NCBI GenBank assembly: GCA_964386705.1
Contig: CAYLTY010000012.1
Location: forward strand, 1 to 64,000
Origin: AM-0621 sp964386705
GTDB lineage: Bacteria; Planctomycetota; Planctomycetia; Planctomycetales; Planctomycetaceae
Direction of reading: 5' to 3'
DNA length: 64,000 nucleotides
A program made the translations under genes and the position numbers. Under the pieces are notes generated by a model. That model was not told the origin of the DNA. It did no database searches and worked only from the letters and a program-made list of their open reading frames with translations. Below, in pieces: positions 1-8,222 of the stretch. Numbering within the stretch: the stretch's first letter is position 1; each line of letters starts with the position of its first letter.

Positions 1-30
1 CATCATAACGCGGGCGACGACAACGTAGCC

Positions 31-1071
31 TTACTTTTTCTTATCGATACCGGGCCCGGCGATGGATTCACGCATCCGGGTGTCCGCCTGCACGTTCTTC
101 AATTCGTAGTAGTCGATCAGTCCCAGCCGTCCGGTGCGGAAGGCTTCAGCCATCGCCTTGGGAACTTCAGCTTCGGCGAGCACCACTTTAGCTCGATTCT
201 CTTGCACGTGTGCGGTCATCTGCTGTTCACGCGCACTGGCTTCCGCACGCTGCTCTTCCGCTTTGGCTTGAGCGACTCGCATGTCCGCTTCGGCCTGATC
301 CGCCATCAGACGTGCGCCAATGTTCTCACCAACGTCAATGTCAGCGATATCAATCGACACGATCTCGAACGCCGTATTCGCTTCCAGACCTTGATTGAGC
401 ACCAGCTTCGAAATGCGGTCCGGATTCGACAACACGTCTTTGTAACTTTGAGTGGAACCGATCGCCTGCACGATGCCCTGACCGACGCGTGCGATCACGG
501 TTTCTTCGGTCGCACCACCAACCAGCTGCTTCAGGTTGGTGCGCACGGTCACACGAGCTCGCGCCTTCAACTGAATGCCATCGGCGGCCATAGCGTCGAG
601 CGTGCCACCCTTCTTGCCTTGATCCGGGCAGTCGATCACTTTCGGATAAACGCTCGTCTTCACGGCATCCAAAATATCGCGACCGGCCAAGTCGATCGCC
701 GCCGCCGTCTGCCAGTCGATATCCAGTCCGGCTCGGTGTGCGGCAATCAACGCGCGAATAACATTCGGAACGTTGCCGCCGGCCAGATAGTGAGCTTCAA
801 GCTGCCGGGTGGATATCGGATAGGACCGTGTCAGTCCGGCCTGCACCGCCATGATCTTGCTGCGGACGATGATGGTCGGATTCACCTTCCGGAACCACAT
901 CATCACCAGGTTGGGAAAGCCGACCGAAGCGCGCGTCATCACGCACTGGATCCACAATCCGAAGAACCGCGCGAAGACCGCGATGAAGATCAGAAACGCG
1001 ACGAAGACAACGATCGAAATCGCTGCCATCAAGTTCTGCCAGTTATCGGCCAGCAAATGGGGAACCTGCAT
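31..1071 (-). CDS. floA: Flotillin-like protein FloA
   Basis: 346 residues, close to the usual length of about 330 for FloA (UPF0365). A membrane-inserted hydrophobic segment lies at about residues 12-36, followed by an SPFH/band-7 type domain and an Ala/Glu/Gln-rich helical stretch at about 255-305 (QAEADMRVAQAKAEEQRAEA), which in this family drives oligomerisation. FloA organises functional membrane microdomains on the inner face of the cytoplasmic membrane. The NfeD gene lies 41 bp upstream on the same strand, the classical flotillin/NfeD pairing, so the two are probably cotranscribed with NfeD first. Family assignment is confident; its clients in this organism are unknown. Confidence 0.95.
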   Translation of the reverse strand: MQVPHLLADNWQNLMAAISIVVFVAFLIFIAVFARFFGLWIQCVMTRASVGFPNLVMMWFRKVNPTIIVRSKIMAVQAGLTRSYPISTRQLEAHYLAGGNVPNVIRALIAAHRAGLDIDWQTAAAIDLAGRDILDAVKTSVYPKVIDCPDQGKKGGTLDAMAADGIQLKARARVTVRTNLKQLVGGATEETVIARVGQGIVQAIGSTQSYKDVLSNPDRISKLVLNQGLEANTAFEIVSIDIADIDVGENIGARLMADQAEADMRVAQAKAEEQRAEASAREQQMTAHVQENRAKVVLAEAEVPKAMAEAFRTGRLGLIDYYELKNVQADTRMRESIAGPGIDKKK

Positions 1072-1112
1072 CTTGGAGTCCTTCTCGCGGTCGGTGCTTC
1101 AGTGCTGATGGA

Positions 1113-1730
1113 CTACGAGTCCTTAGGAATATCGAAATCAATCACGTTCGGATCACGTTCTTCTTCCTGAGGTGCTTCCGGCGTCACATCACTGACCAGA
1201 TCTGAACCTTGCGTTCCGGAATCGTAGAGACCCGCCGAACGGACAACCAGCCGATGAGCACGCACTCCAACGACAATCACTTCGTCGCCGGACTCAATCA
1301 AGATGCCTTCACTTTCCGCATGGAACTTCTCGCGGCCGATCAGAGCCATGCCCCCCGGTGAAAACATCGTGAGTGCCTTACCCCGCTGATTGATGAGCGA
1401 GGTCAGACGCGTGCCTTCATCCTGAAAGGCTTCCAGCTCGGTCAGCTTCTGCGGAGTCGCGAAGACGCTCTGGCCCCAGCGGGTACGCGGCAGCCAGTAG
1501 AAGCCGAACGCCACCACGCCGGGCACAATCATCAGCAGGCCGCTGACATAGCTCCACCACCAGACGTAGTGCTCCGCGAGATACCAGGTCTCGTAAGCGC
1601 AGTAGGCTGACCCTACAAAGCAACACAGCGCGATCACGCCCAGCATCCCCGACGGCATGAACAGCTCGGAGAAGAGGATCAGCAGCCCGATCACGGCCAG
1701 CAGAAAAACTAGAAAGCTATTCGGCTGCAT
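1113..1730 (-). CDS. NfeD family membrane protein
   Basis: 205 residues from the ATG at 1730, chosen because the hydrophobic region begins directly after it (MQPNSFLVFLLAVIGLLILF); the open frame runs upstream to 1814 without membrane character. Three to four transmembrane segments fill about residues 1-105. They are followed by a linker and a small C-terminal beta domain (about 125-190, with GMALIGREKF and GDEVIVVGVRAHRLVV), the OB-fold typical of NfeD proteins. This is the short form without the N-terminal ClpP-like protease domain. It lies 41 bp upstream of floA on the same strand, and NfeD proteins are known partners of flotillins in membrane microdomains. The acidic tail (EEERDPNVIDFDIPKDS) is variable. 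Confidence 0.88.
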   Translation of the reverse strand: MQPNSFLVFLLAVIGLLILFSELFMPSGMLGVIALCCFVGSAYCAYETWYLAEHYVWWWSYVSGLLMIVPGVVAFGFYWLPRTRWGQSVFATPQKLTELEAFQDEGTRLTSLINQRGKALTMFSPGGMALIGREKFHAESEGILIESGDEVIVVGVRAHRLVVRSAGLYDSGTQGSDLVSDVTPEAPQEEERDPNVIDFDIPKDS

Positions 1731-2039
1731 AGGCTCACTCGGCAAAACATCGGTCAGAACGCCGCTTTCAGAGAACAAGAGTCGCGGCAAGAGTTTAGTC
1801 CCCGCCCTCCACAACGGTAGCGAGCCCCGAAAGTTCAGTCGGATCGCTCCCGGAATCCATCAGGCCTCGCTCATGCATACGCGGCGCCGACGGCCAAACC
1901 CCAATTCGTTCGGGCCCGATTTCATCGGAACAACCCGAAAGTTCGAACCAAATACGGTGACTTTGCCGCAAGGTCCAAAATGTGCTCGACAGTGGCTGGA
2001 CATCGAAAGCCCCCCCGCCATAATCCCGCCCACAACTGA

Positions 2040-2113
<74 letters not shown>

Positions 2114-2116
2114 CTT

Positions 2117-2149
2117 AAAACTCCGGAGCCTCAAAGCCCGGAGTTTTTT
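2117..2149 (+). terminator. Intrinsic terminator of tRNA-fMet
   Basis: A hairpin of AAAACTCCGG and CCGGAGTTTT separated by an 11-nt loop and ending in six T residues. It starts just after the 3' end of the tRNA. Confidence 0.85.
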
Positions 2150-2499
2150 CATGCGCACGTCATTGCTGCAGCTCTGCGCGATAGTGCCTCTGGGGGGCAA
2201 GCCATCCTCTTTGAGCGCAGGATGAAGTCGGATAGCGTACCTCCCGCCATGAAGCGTTCGACGGCCAGCCTGTGATCGACCTCATTCTCGCCGACCTTCG
2301 CGAACCCGCCACCGCTCTCCGCCGCAACGGTAGACAACCACTGTCCGGTCGCCAGCCACACAAGTATGTCCTGCGACGGATCAGTTGCTGGGTATGAAGA
2401 TTTCAACGCGGAGCTGTTGTCCGTAGGTACGAATATCTGCCGAGGAACCTATCCATGACACTCTCCGGGCCGGTGGTCATCAAGTAGCGATTCGCAGAG
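2150..2499. other. Intergenic stretch without a convincing gene
   Basis: 350 bp between the tRNA terminator and the end of the nuclease-helicase gene. On the minus strand a frame of about 99 codons is open from roughly 2448 down to 2149 but has no ATG. Its only starts are TTG or GTG without a ribosome binding site. Another minus frame contains a 26-codon piece ending DIRTYGQQLRVEIFIPSN that looks coding but stops at once. These may be decayed 3' remnants of the accessory patch. I cannot support an intact gene. Confidence 0.4.
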
Positions 2500-4491
2500 C
2501 TAAAGCATGGCGAATCCGATGCCAGCGAGATAATCGAATGTGCGGTCGTAATACTCGCACTTGCGCGTGTGATCGTTCTGCTCGCCTGGCGGAACGACAA
2601 TCACCATTCCCTGCCGAGCGCGAGTCAGCAAAACGCGATATGCGTTCTTGAGATACATCTGCCGCTCAGGCGTGCGGACCCGCTGCCATTGGTGACCCAC
2701 AAACTTCCAGTGTTCCCATCCGCTACGAACTCGTCGGAAGTCTGCATCCCAAGTCATACAGGCCCAATCCAATTCCAGTCCCTGAACACGATACTCGGTC
2801 GCCGCGTCTTCGAGGTAATACGACGAACGCACGTCATCCTTGCCGTGTAAGAACCATTGCACCGGATCAACCTGCAGGCGAACGTCGATCGCGTGCGGCT
2901 TAAGCCGATACGCATGAGAGGAAGCAACGAGCCCGTATCGTTCGCTGCCCCGCGCTCGATCGCGCAACCACTTTTTGGCCTTGGCCAAATCGCGCGTGAT
3001 CAGAATCGGATATCGATCGCGCAATTCATCGAGCGTTCGCGTGGCAGCCTCCTGCTCGAGATCGAGCACCTGCTTCACGAGCAGCGAAACATGTTCAGCC
3101 CGAAACGACCGCATCGAGATGCTCAAATGCAGGTCATCCTGCATGGTTGTGTTTGGGAGGGCGCGTGCCTGCTCGACTAGTTCGCCGGCACCGTACTCGG
3201 AATCGGTCAGACGGGAGGAGATGAACGCTCTCCATTGTGGGAACGATCGCGCCAGTGCGTCGAGCCATTCACGGATACCAGCCTCGCCGGTATTGATCTC
3301 CTGTCCGCCGCCGACGAGGCAGATGATGACTGCCCAGTCGGAATGCCGATCGAGGCATGAGATCAAGAATTCTGGCTCTGACATCTCGAAGTTTGCGTGT
3401 CCGCGCTCACTCATGAACCGCGCGGTCTGTCGCTGGTTCCACGCACGCTGTGCTTCATCGAAGATCGCAACGTGTTCGATTGGCGGTCGATCAACGTCGA
3501 CAAGACATTCGGCGCGGAAGTGATGTACGTTCTGAATGAAAGCTTTTACCTCGCTACGCGCGGCACCGATCTTGATCCGCTTCCCCTTCTCCATCTGCCG
3601 ACGGACGTTGTCTTTGGCGAGCGCCTCGCGGAGCACTGCCACGAGCGGTGCATTGCCGGAGAGGAAGACGCTGTAAAGCTCTGACTCCTTATCGAAGTGC
3701 TTGGTGGCAACGTCGAGTCCAACCAGTGTCTTGCCCGCGCCCGGCACACCGGTGACGAAACAAATCGACTTCCAACTATTGACCTTGGAGGTCTGGATGA
3801 TCTGCTCAATGGTGCGCGAGGTCACGGCGAGATTCTCGGCACCGGCGTCCTTCTTCGAGATTTCCTCCACCTGATGACCGCCGTAGAGCGCCATAGCGGC
3901 TTCGATAATCGTCGGTGTCGGCTGGTAACGACCGGCTTCCCACACCGCCCGCTCGATAGCCCTGCTGTCGGCAAAGTCGAGTACGCGTGCAAGGATGTCG
4001 CCAAGCGTGTCAGGCGTGCCCCGAATCGGGAGCATCACGTTGTCGTCGTGAGCCGTATAGGCTATCGCAAAGGCTACGTCGCTCTGAGCGAGAGTGGGCA
4101 TGACGACTGGGGCGATCGGGGCGGCATGACTGGTCTCGTGAAAATTCTTCAGGTCGAGCGCGTAGTCGCAGACCTGATCGAGTGCGTGGCTCGTGAATGC
4201 CACTTCGCCGACCTTAAACTCAATCACGAAGATCACGCCATCGATGAGCGTGAGGACATCGATCCGCTTGCCTAGCCGCGGAATCGAATATTCGAAATAG
4301 ACAGAACCGCGATCGCGATAGGGAGGAAGCGAGTGCTTAAGAATCGCAGTTTGTTCAAGCCAGGCATCGGTCTGCGTCGTTTCGATCTGCGCGCCCTCTG
4401 CGCTCGCCCGCCGGACGAGTTCGCCAAGGATCGCGTCGGGGTCGCGATCGAGAAAACCAGCAATGCTGTCCGAGTAGTAGGCGCGGTTCAT
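2500..4491 (-). CDS. PD-(D/E)XK nuclease fused to Schlafen-group-3 (DUF2075) helicase
   Basis: 663 residues. The N-terminal part has a PD-(D/E)XK nuclease signature: E67 on a strand, then RIDVLTLIDG (D78) and VIEFKVG (E91, K93). A superfamily 1-like helicase follows, of the DUF2075/SLFN group 3 type (PF09848): Walker A GVPGAGKT at 248-255, Walker B VAIFDEAQ at 341-348, and a C-terminal motif VI-like NAYRVLLTRARQGM. ATP-driven DNA or RNA remodelling with cleavage is expected; substrate and role cannot be read from sequence. Proteins of this class often sit in defence or mobile islands. Just upstream is the degraded start of a GHKL ATPase gene whose reading frame ends 4 bp before this ATG, suggesting they once formed an operon. 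Confidence 0.85.
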   Translation of the reverse strand: MNRAYYSDSIAGFLDRDPDAILGELVRRASAEGAQIETTQTDAWLEQTAILKHSLPPYRDRGSVYFEYSIPRLGKRIDVLTLIDGVIFVIEFKVGEVAFTSHALDQVCDYALDLKNFHETSHAAPIAPVVMPTLAQSDVAFAIAYTAHDDNVMLPIRGTPDTLGDILARVLDFADSRAIERAVWEAGRYQPTPTIIEAAMALYGGHQVEEISKKDAGAENLAVTSRTIEQIIQTSKVNSWKSICFVTGVPGAGKTLVGLDVATKHFDKESELYSVFLSGNAPLVAVLREALAKDNVRRQMEKGKRIKIGAARSEVKAFIQNVHHFRAECLVDVDRPPIEHVAIFDEAQRAWNQRQTARFMSERGHANFEMSEPEFLISCLDRHSDWAVIICLVGGGQEINTGEAGIREWLDALARSFPQWRAFISSRLTDSEYGAGELVEQARALPNTTMQDDLHLSISMRSFRAEHVSLLVKQVLDLEQEAATRTLDELRDRYPILITRDLAKAKKWLRDRARGSERYGLVASSHAYRLKPHAIDVRLQVDPVQWFLHGKDDVRSSYYLEDAATEYRVQGLELDWACMTWDADFRRVRSGWEHWKFVGHQWQRVRTPERQMYLKNAYRVLLTRARQGMVIVVPPGEQNDHTRKCEYYDRTFDYLAGIGFAML

Positions 4492-4495
4492 ACTT

Positions 4496-4961
4496 CAGAT
4501 TCTTGTATCTGACAGCGGCACAAGCGTGCGATCAGCGCCAGACGGTTCGGTTATTTGGTCCGCCACGATGATCGACGATCAAGGGAAACTGGTGTTTGAA
4601 ACTGCGGCTGGCACCTGGGGCGCGGTATGGTCGCCGATGAGTCCGGACGTATGTAAGGCTTCCACGAACAAGTGGCATTTCTTGTCCATCGCCGGCGCAC
4701 CGGCGTCGGGCTGACGAACGTGGTCCATCAAGTCCCTAAACCAGACCGACTTCTTGGCCCAATCGGAATCGCGAACCCCCAGCGTGAGGCGAACGCTCGC
4801 TGGCTTCGACTTGTCCAGCGGGACGTCGCGCACGTTCTGCAGACTTTCGCGGACGGCGATCGTGGCCAGCCCCTTCAGCGCCGTTCACTCGAACGCCTCT
4901 GCGGAAGAACTCTGATTGATATCGCCATAGCCGTCGTGTTTCCGGAAATACCATTCCCCAT
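4496..4961 (-). pseudogene. Degraded 5' part of a GHKL-type ATPase gene
   Basis: A good ribosome binding site (AAGAAAGGA) precedes ATGGGG at 4961. In that frame translation soon ends, but one base over it reads GEWYFRKHDGYGDINQSS, as if one G was lost from a G run after the start codon. That second frame has an in-frame TGA at about 4887, then TALKGLATIAVRESLQNVRD, where E-x3-N-x2-D matches the N-box of GHKL (gyrase/Hsp90/MutL) ATPases. It continues to a TGA at about 4579 and reads on as SSIIVADQITEPSGADRTLV to a stop at 4496, 4 bp before the nuclease-helicase ATG. The ATP-lid and most of the protein are missing. I infer a frameshift, a nonsense change and an internal deletion. Alternatively 4579-4833 could be a short intact gene, which I think unlikely. 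Confidence 0.6.
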
Positions 4962-5363
4962 AAGGGGTCCTTTCTTCTCAAAGCCGATCTCGGTGCCTGT
5001 AATGGCGTTATTGCCTACCTGATCGTTTCGCAGAATCTCCTACGTGAACGACAATACTTGCGACTACCTAGTCAATCTAGCCAATGTGGGCATTCATTCA
5101 TGCGATCCGAACTTGAAGTCGGTAAGAGTCAGGAGCCTATTCGGCGACCCGTCCGTCCGACAGCACGCACACCTCTGAAAGAACCAAGGAGAACGACCAT
5201 TGCCTGGTCGTGAAAGCGAGGCCGTAGCAGACCACACTCGTCAGCTTTAGAGCTGAGCGATAACGTGGCGGTTCTTCGCTGCTCAATCGGCGGTCACGTA
5301 TGGACGAAGTCCGCCGCACCAGTGAGACGCTCTTTGTCGACCTCAGCCTCGAAGGGAAAGACG
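4962..5363. other. Intergenic region, no gene seen
   Basis: About 400 bp between the degraded ATPase start (minus strand) and the secreted-protein gene (plus strand). It must hold divergent promoters, but I see no clear box, hairpin or repeat. Open frames here, including the in-frame upstream extension of the next gene, lack coding character. Confidence 0.4.
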
Positions 5364-6050
5364 ATGTCCCGGAACCGCAATCAAATGTCACTCGGAAGTC
5401 TCTCGGTGTTGGTCGGTTGCACCGCGTTGTGGTTGGGAGCATCCACCGCGCAGGCGGAGCAGTTCGTACTTTTCGACGCGACCTTCACGTTTACCAAGGA
5501 AGATGCGGATAACTCCAAGCCGAGTCCCTCGCATTACTACGTTCGTGACAAGTTGATGAATGCGGAGCGTCCCAAGGACTGGACCAGCCCGGTTGATTAT
5601 CGCAACGGGACTGCTCATGTGCGGCTGGAAGTGCTGGAGAAGCCGGCGGGTAGCGAAGCGACCACCTGGTCCGTGTGCTACATCCCCAACAAGGGCCAGA
5701 AGAACGGATATGGCTGCTTCAACACTCCGGTTTACAAAGAAGCCGGAGTCTACGAGCAGGACATCCCCATGACGAAGTTCTGGCAGAACGATTCGATCGT
5801 TTGGGACCAGGGTATCAAAGAGATGCATCTGGTGATTAAGGACAACAGCGGCGGCATGGGCCACGCTCATAAGCGGAAAGATCACGAAAAATTCTTTCCC
5901 ACCAAACTCCGCATGACCGTGGTTCAGGTGTCGGCGGGTGCAAAGTATGACCCCGCTTTGGTACCCAACGTGCCACGGCCCAAGACCGAGAATCCTGCAT
6001 CCGAGAGCAAGGTGAAAGCAGTCCAACCCGCGGTCAAATCCCCAAAGTAG
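5364..6050 (+). CDS. Secreted protein of unknown function
   Basis: 228 residues from the ATG at 5364, preceded by GAAGGGAAAG as ribosome binding site. The frame is open upstream to 5265, but the signal peptide fixes this start: basic MSRNRNQ, hydrophobic LSVLVGCTALWLG, cleavage near AQA-EQ. The mature part is beta-rich with conserved-looking aromatic and charged residues (TFTFTKEDADNS, WSVCYIPNKGQKNGYGCFNT with two cysteines, KDNSGGMGHAHKRKDHEKFF). It ends in a Pro/Lys-rich tail. I recognise no family; the cysteine pair and signal suggest a periplasmic or extracellular protein. A strong hairpin 70 bp downstream probably terminates it. Confidence 0.8.
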   Translation: MSRNRNQMSLGSLSVLVGCTALWLGASTAQAEQFVLFDATFTFTKEDADNSKPSPSHYYVRDKLMNAERPKDWTSPVDYRNGTAHVRLEVLEKPAGSEATTWSVCYIPNKGQKNGYGCFNTPVYKEAGVYEQDIPMTKFWQNDSIVWDQGIKEMHLVIKDNSGGMGHAHKRKDHEKFFPTKLRMTVVQVSAGAKYDPALVPNVPRPKTENPASESKVKAVQPAVKSPK

Positions 6051-6120
6051 TCTGTCCGAATCGCACCGGGCTGGAGCTCTACGGTGCGCCGGGGAAAAAC
6101 CCGTTGAATCCATTCCTGCT

Positions 6121-6151
6121 CAAGTGCGGCTTACGAAATAAGCCGCACTTG
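6121..6151. terminator. Bidirectional terminator hairpin
   Basis: A perfect 13-bp inverted repeat, CAAGTGCGGCTTA / TAAGCCGCACTTG, around a 5-nt CGAAA loop. It sits between two convergent genes. No T tract follows on either strand, so intrinsic termination is likely but not certain. Confidence 0.6.
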
Positions 6152-6166
6152 CAAAGACTCCCTCGA

Positions 6167-7033
6167 CTAATTGACGCCGTTCTTCTTGAACCACGCCAGC
6201 ATTTTCTGCCAGCCGTCTTCCGCCTTGTCCTTGCGATACGTCGGCCGATAGTCGGCGTTGAAGCCGTGCGGAGTATCAGGGTAGAGCACAATTTCGCTGG
6301 GCTTATTCGCGGTCTTCAACGCTTGCTGCATTTTCTCGACAGTATCATTCGGAATACCGGTATCAGCGCCACCGTATAGTCCGAGCACCGGTACCTTCAA
6401 ATCAGCGACGATGTCGAGCGGGTGCTTCGGATGCAGCTCATCGACAGCACTGGTCAGGCGACCGTACCAGGCCACGCCGGCCCTTAGCTTCGGGTTGTGC
6501 GCGGAGTACAGCCACACGATGCGACCGCCCCAGCAGAAGCCGGTGACGCCCAGCTTCGACACATCTCCCTGACCCGATTTGCCAGCCCACGCGACCGTCG
6601 CGTCGAGATCCGACATCACTTGAGCGTCCGGCACCTTGGAGACGACCGACTTGATGATCTCCTGAATGTCGGTCTGCTTCGAGACATCACCCTGCCGCGC
6701 ATACAGCTCGGGAGCGACAGCCAGATATCCGGCCTTCGCCAGTCGGCGACACAGATCCTGGATGTGCTCATGCACGCCAAAGATTTCCTGCACGACGAGT
6801 ATCACCGGGAACGAACTCCCCTTCGCCAGCCGAGCCTGATACGCCGGAATCTCACCCCCGGTAACAGGAATCTTGACCTCGCCCGCATTCAGGCCTTCGG
6901 TGTCCGTCTTGATCGTCTGAGCCGACACCGGCTGCACCGCCAAAGCGAACCCCGTGGCCAGCGTAGCCACCACAAAGTCGCGGCGATTGAAGTCAAAGTT
7001 AGGTTGCAAAGCAGTCAAATCGTTTCGCATCAC
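6167..7033 (-). CDS. Dienelactone hydrolase family protein, exported
   Basis: 288 residues, alpha/beta-hydrolase of the dienelactone hydrolase family (PF01738). The catalytic triad is visible: Cys167 in the nucleophile elbow GFCWGG, Asp224 in YGGADTGIP and His256 in PHGF. The N-terminus carries a twin-arginine-like signal (NRRDFVVATLATGFALAV, residues 16-33, followed by VSAQ), so the enzyme is probably exported folded, unlike the cytoplasmic enzyme of chlorocatechol degradation. No catechol pathway genes are nearby, so the substrate is open; many homologues are general esterases. The start is one of two adjacent ATGs (7033 or 7030). Confidence 0.88.
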   Translation of the reverse strand: MMRNDLTALQPNFDFNRRDFVVATLATGFALAVQPVSAQTIKTDTEGLNAGEVKIPVTGGEIPAYQARLAKGSSFPVILVVQEIFGVHEHIQDLCRRLAKAGYLAVAPELYARQGDVSKQTDIQEIIKSVVSKVPDAQVMSDLDATVAWAGKSGQGDVSKLGVTGFCWGGRIVWLYSAHNPKLRAGVAWYGRLTSAVDELHPKHPLDIVADLKVPVLGLYGGADTGIPNDTVEKMQQALKTANKPSEIVLYPDTPHGFNADYRPTYRKDKAEDGWQKMLAWFKKNGVN

Positions 7034-7257
7034 GAATCCTCATCAGTGCGGAGTAAGCTACTCTCAAACGAAACTGGCAGGCGGCATCCTAAGCTTCGCG
7101 GATCCACGTATGAAGCGTAGGGCAGATTCCCCTAAGGCTAATTTAGTGTATCTCGTCTTACTGCTTGGATTCCCGCAGCCACCTCATTGTATACTCGCGA
7201 AAATATTAGGGCTCGCAACCATCTTCTCGCGTTGGTGAGACCTTCACATGGAAACTA

Positions 7258-8118
7258 ATGCGACAAATGGAGAGACAACTGATGCCAACACGAGACCAAC
7301 AAGAGCCAATTGATACAAAGGTGCGGGAATGGCTTGAGACGGAGGGATATCCCCTCGAACTGGAAGTTGCCCGTGCCTTCCGAGCTGCGGGGTTTCGCGC
7401 CCATCATGCCATGATGTACGACGATCCGAATACGGACATAAAACGTGAGATTGACGTAATTGCGACCATGCACTTCGGCCAAGATGGGCGATGGATTCGA
7501 GTCGTGTTTGTGATCGAGTGTAAGAACAATACGAAAAAGCCTTGGGTCTGCTTCTCGGCTACTGAACACACCCTGAATGAAAACCAGAGAATTAGGCAAA
7601 GAATAGCAGGAGGACACGGACGAACGCTCATCGAGGGCGTGTATAACTTGGCGTGCCTGTTTAATAAAGGACTCTTCCAGTTACCAGATCGTTGTGCATC
7701 TTCAATGACGACTGCCTTTCGGAACGGACATGATAGCAAAGACAATGCTTACAGCTCCATAGAGTCAGTCGTTGGTGCATCCACGGCTATTGCGAAGCGA
7801 TTCCAGAAGTCGCCGATCGCAGCAGTCATCTTTCCGGTTATTGTCTTCGATGGCCATCTCTTTCAATCGCATCTCTCGGAGACCGGCGAGATGGAGTTGA
7901 CTCAGCTCGATGAAGCGGTCTTGCTTTGGAGAAATCAGGCGACAGGACATCCGAACACAATTATCAATGTCGTTGACAGGCGAATGTTGCAGCAGTTCGT
8001 AAAACGCTGCAGGGAGACCGCAGATGCACTATTTGGCATAGATAAGAATAAGCTCGGTGCCATTCTCGGACAGCCCACCAGTGATATCCACGCGGATGAC
8101 CCTTCCCTCGATTTCTGA
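7258..8118 (+). CDS. Putative PD-(D/E)XK nuclease-like protein
   Basis: 286 residues. Near the N-terminus it has a restriction-endonuclease-like core: an N-terminal helix with ELEVARAFRAAGF, then REIDVIATM (candidate Asp) and, after a beta turn, VVFVIECKNNTKKP (E-x-K). This is the D...ExK order of PD-(D/E)XK enzymes, Mrr-like in layout. The remaining 180 residues match nothing I know. Two starts are possible: ATG 7258 or ATG 7282, which has GGAGAG at good spacing. Base composition is visibly more AT-rich than neighbouring genes, suggesting acquired DNA. It is a single gene, convergent with the SDR gene, without a methyltransferase or transposase beside it. A role in DNA cleavage is inference. 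Confidence 0.65.
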   Translation: MRQMERQLMPTRDQQEPIDTKVREWLETEGYPLELEVARAFRAAGFRAHHAMMYDDPNTDIKREIDVIATMHFGQDGRWIRVVFVIECKNNTKKPWVCFSATEHTLNENQRIRQRIAGGHGRTLIEGVYNLACLFNKGLFQLPDRCASSMTTAFRNGHDSKDNAYSSIESVVGASTAIAKRFQKSPIAAVIFPVIVFDGHLFQSHLSETGEMELTQLDEAVLLWRNQATGHPNTIINVVDRRMLQQFVKRCRETADALFGIDKNKLGAILGQPTSDIHADDPSLDF

Positions 8119-8222
8119 GGGGTAATGGACTTGTACCGGGCTGGTTGGCACTTTAAGCATCACACTTGCAGAAGACGGTTGCGACTGTGCGCTTTGTCCC
8201 AAAACATCAAGAGTTCTTGACG

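Noticed and set aside
2149..2448. Minus-strand frame of about 99 codons (…LVWLATGQWLSTVAAESGGG…)
   Set aside because: No ATG, only TTG/GTG starts without a ribosome binding site, and its stop overlaps the tRNA terminator. It could be a 3' remnant of the accessory patch, but I cannot support it as a gene.
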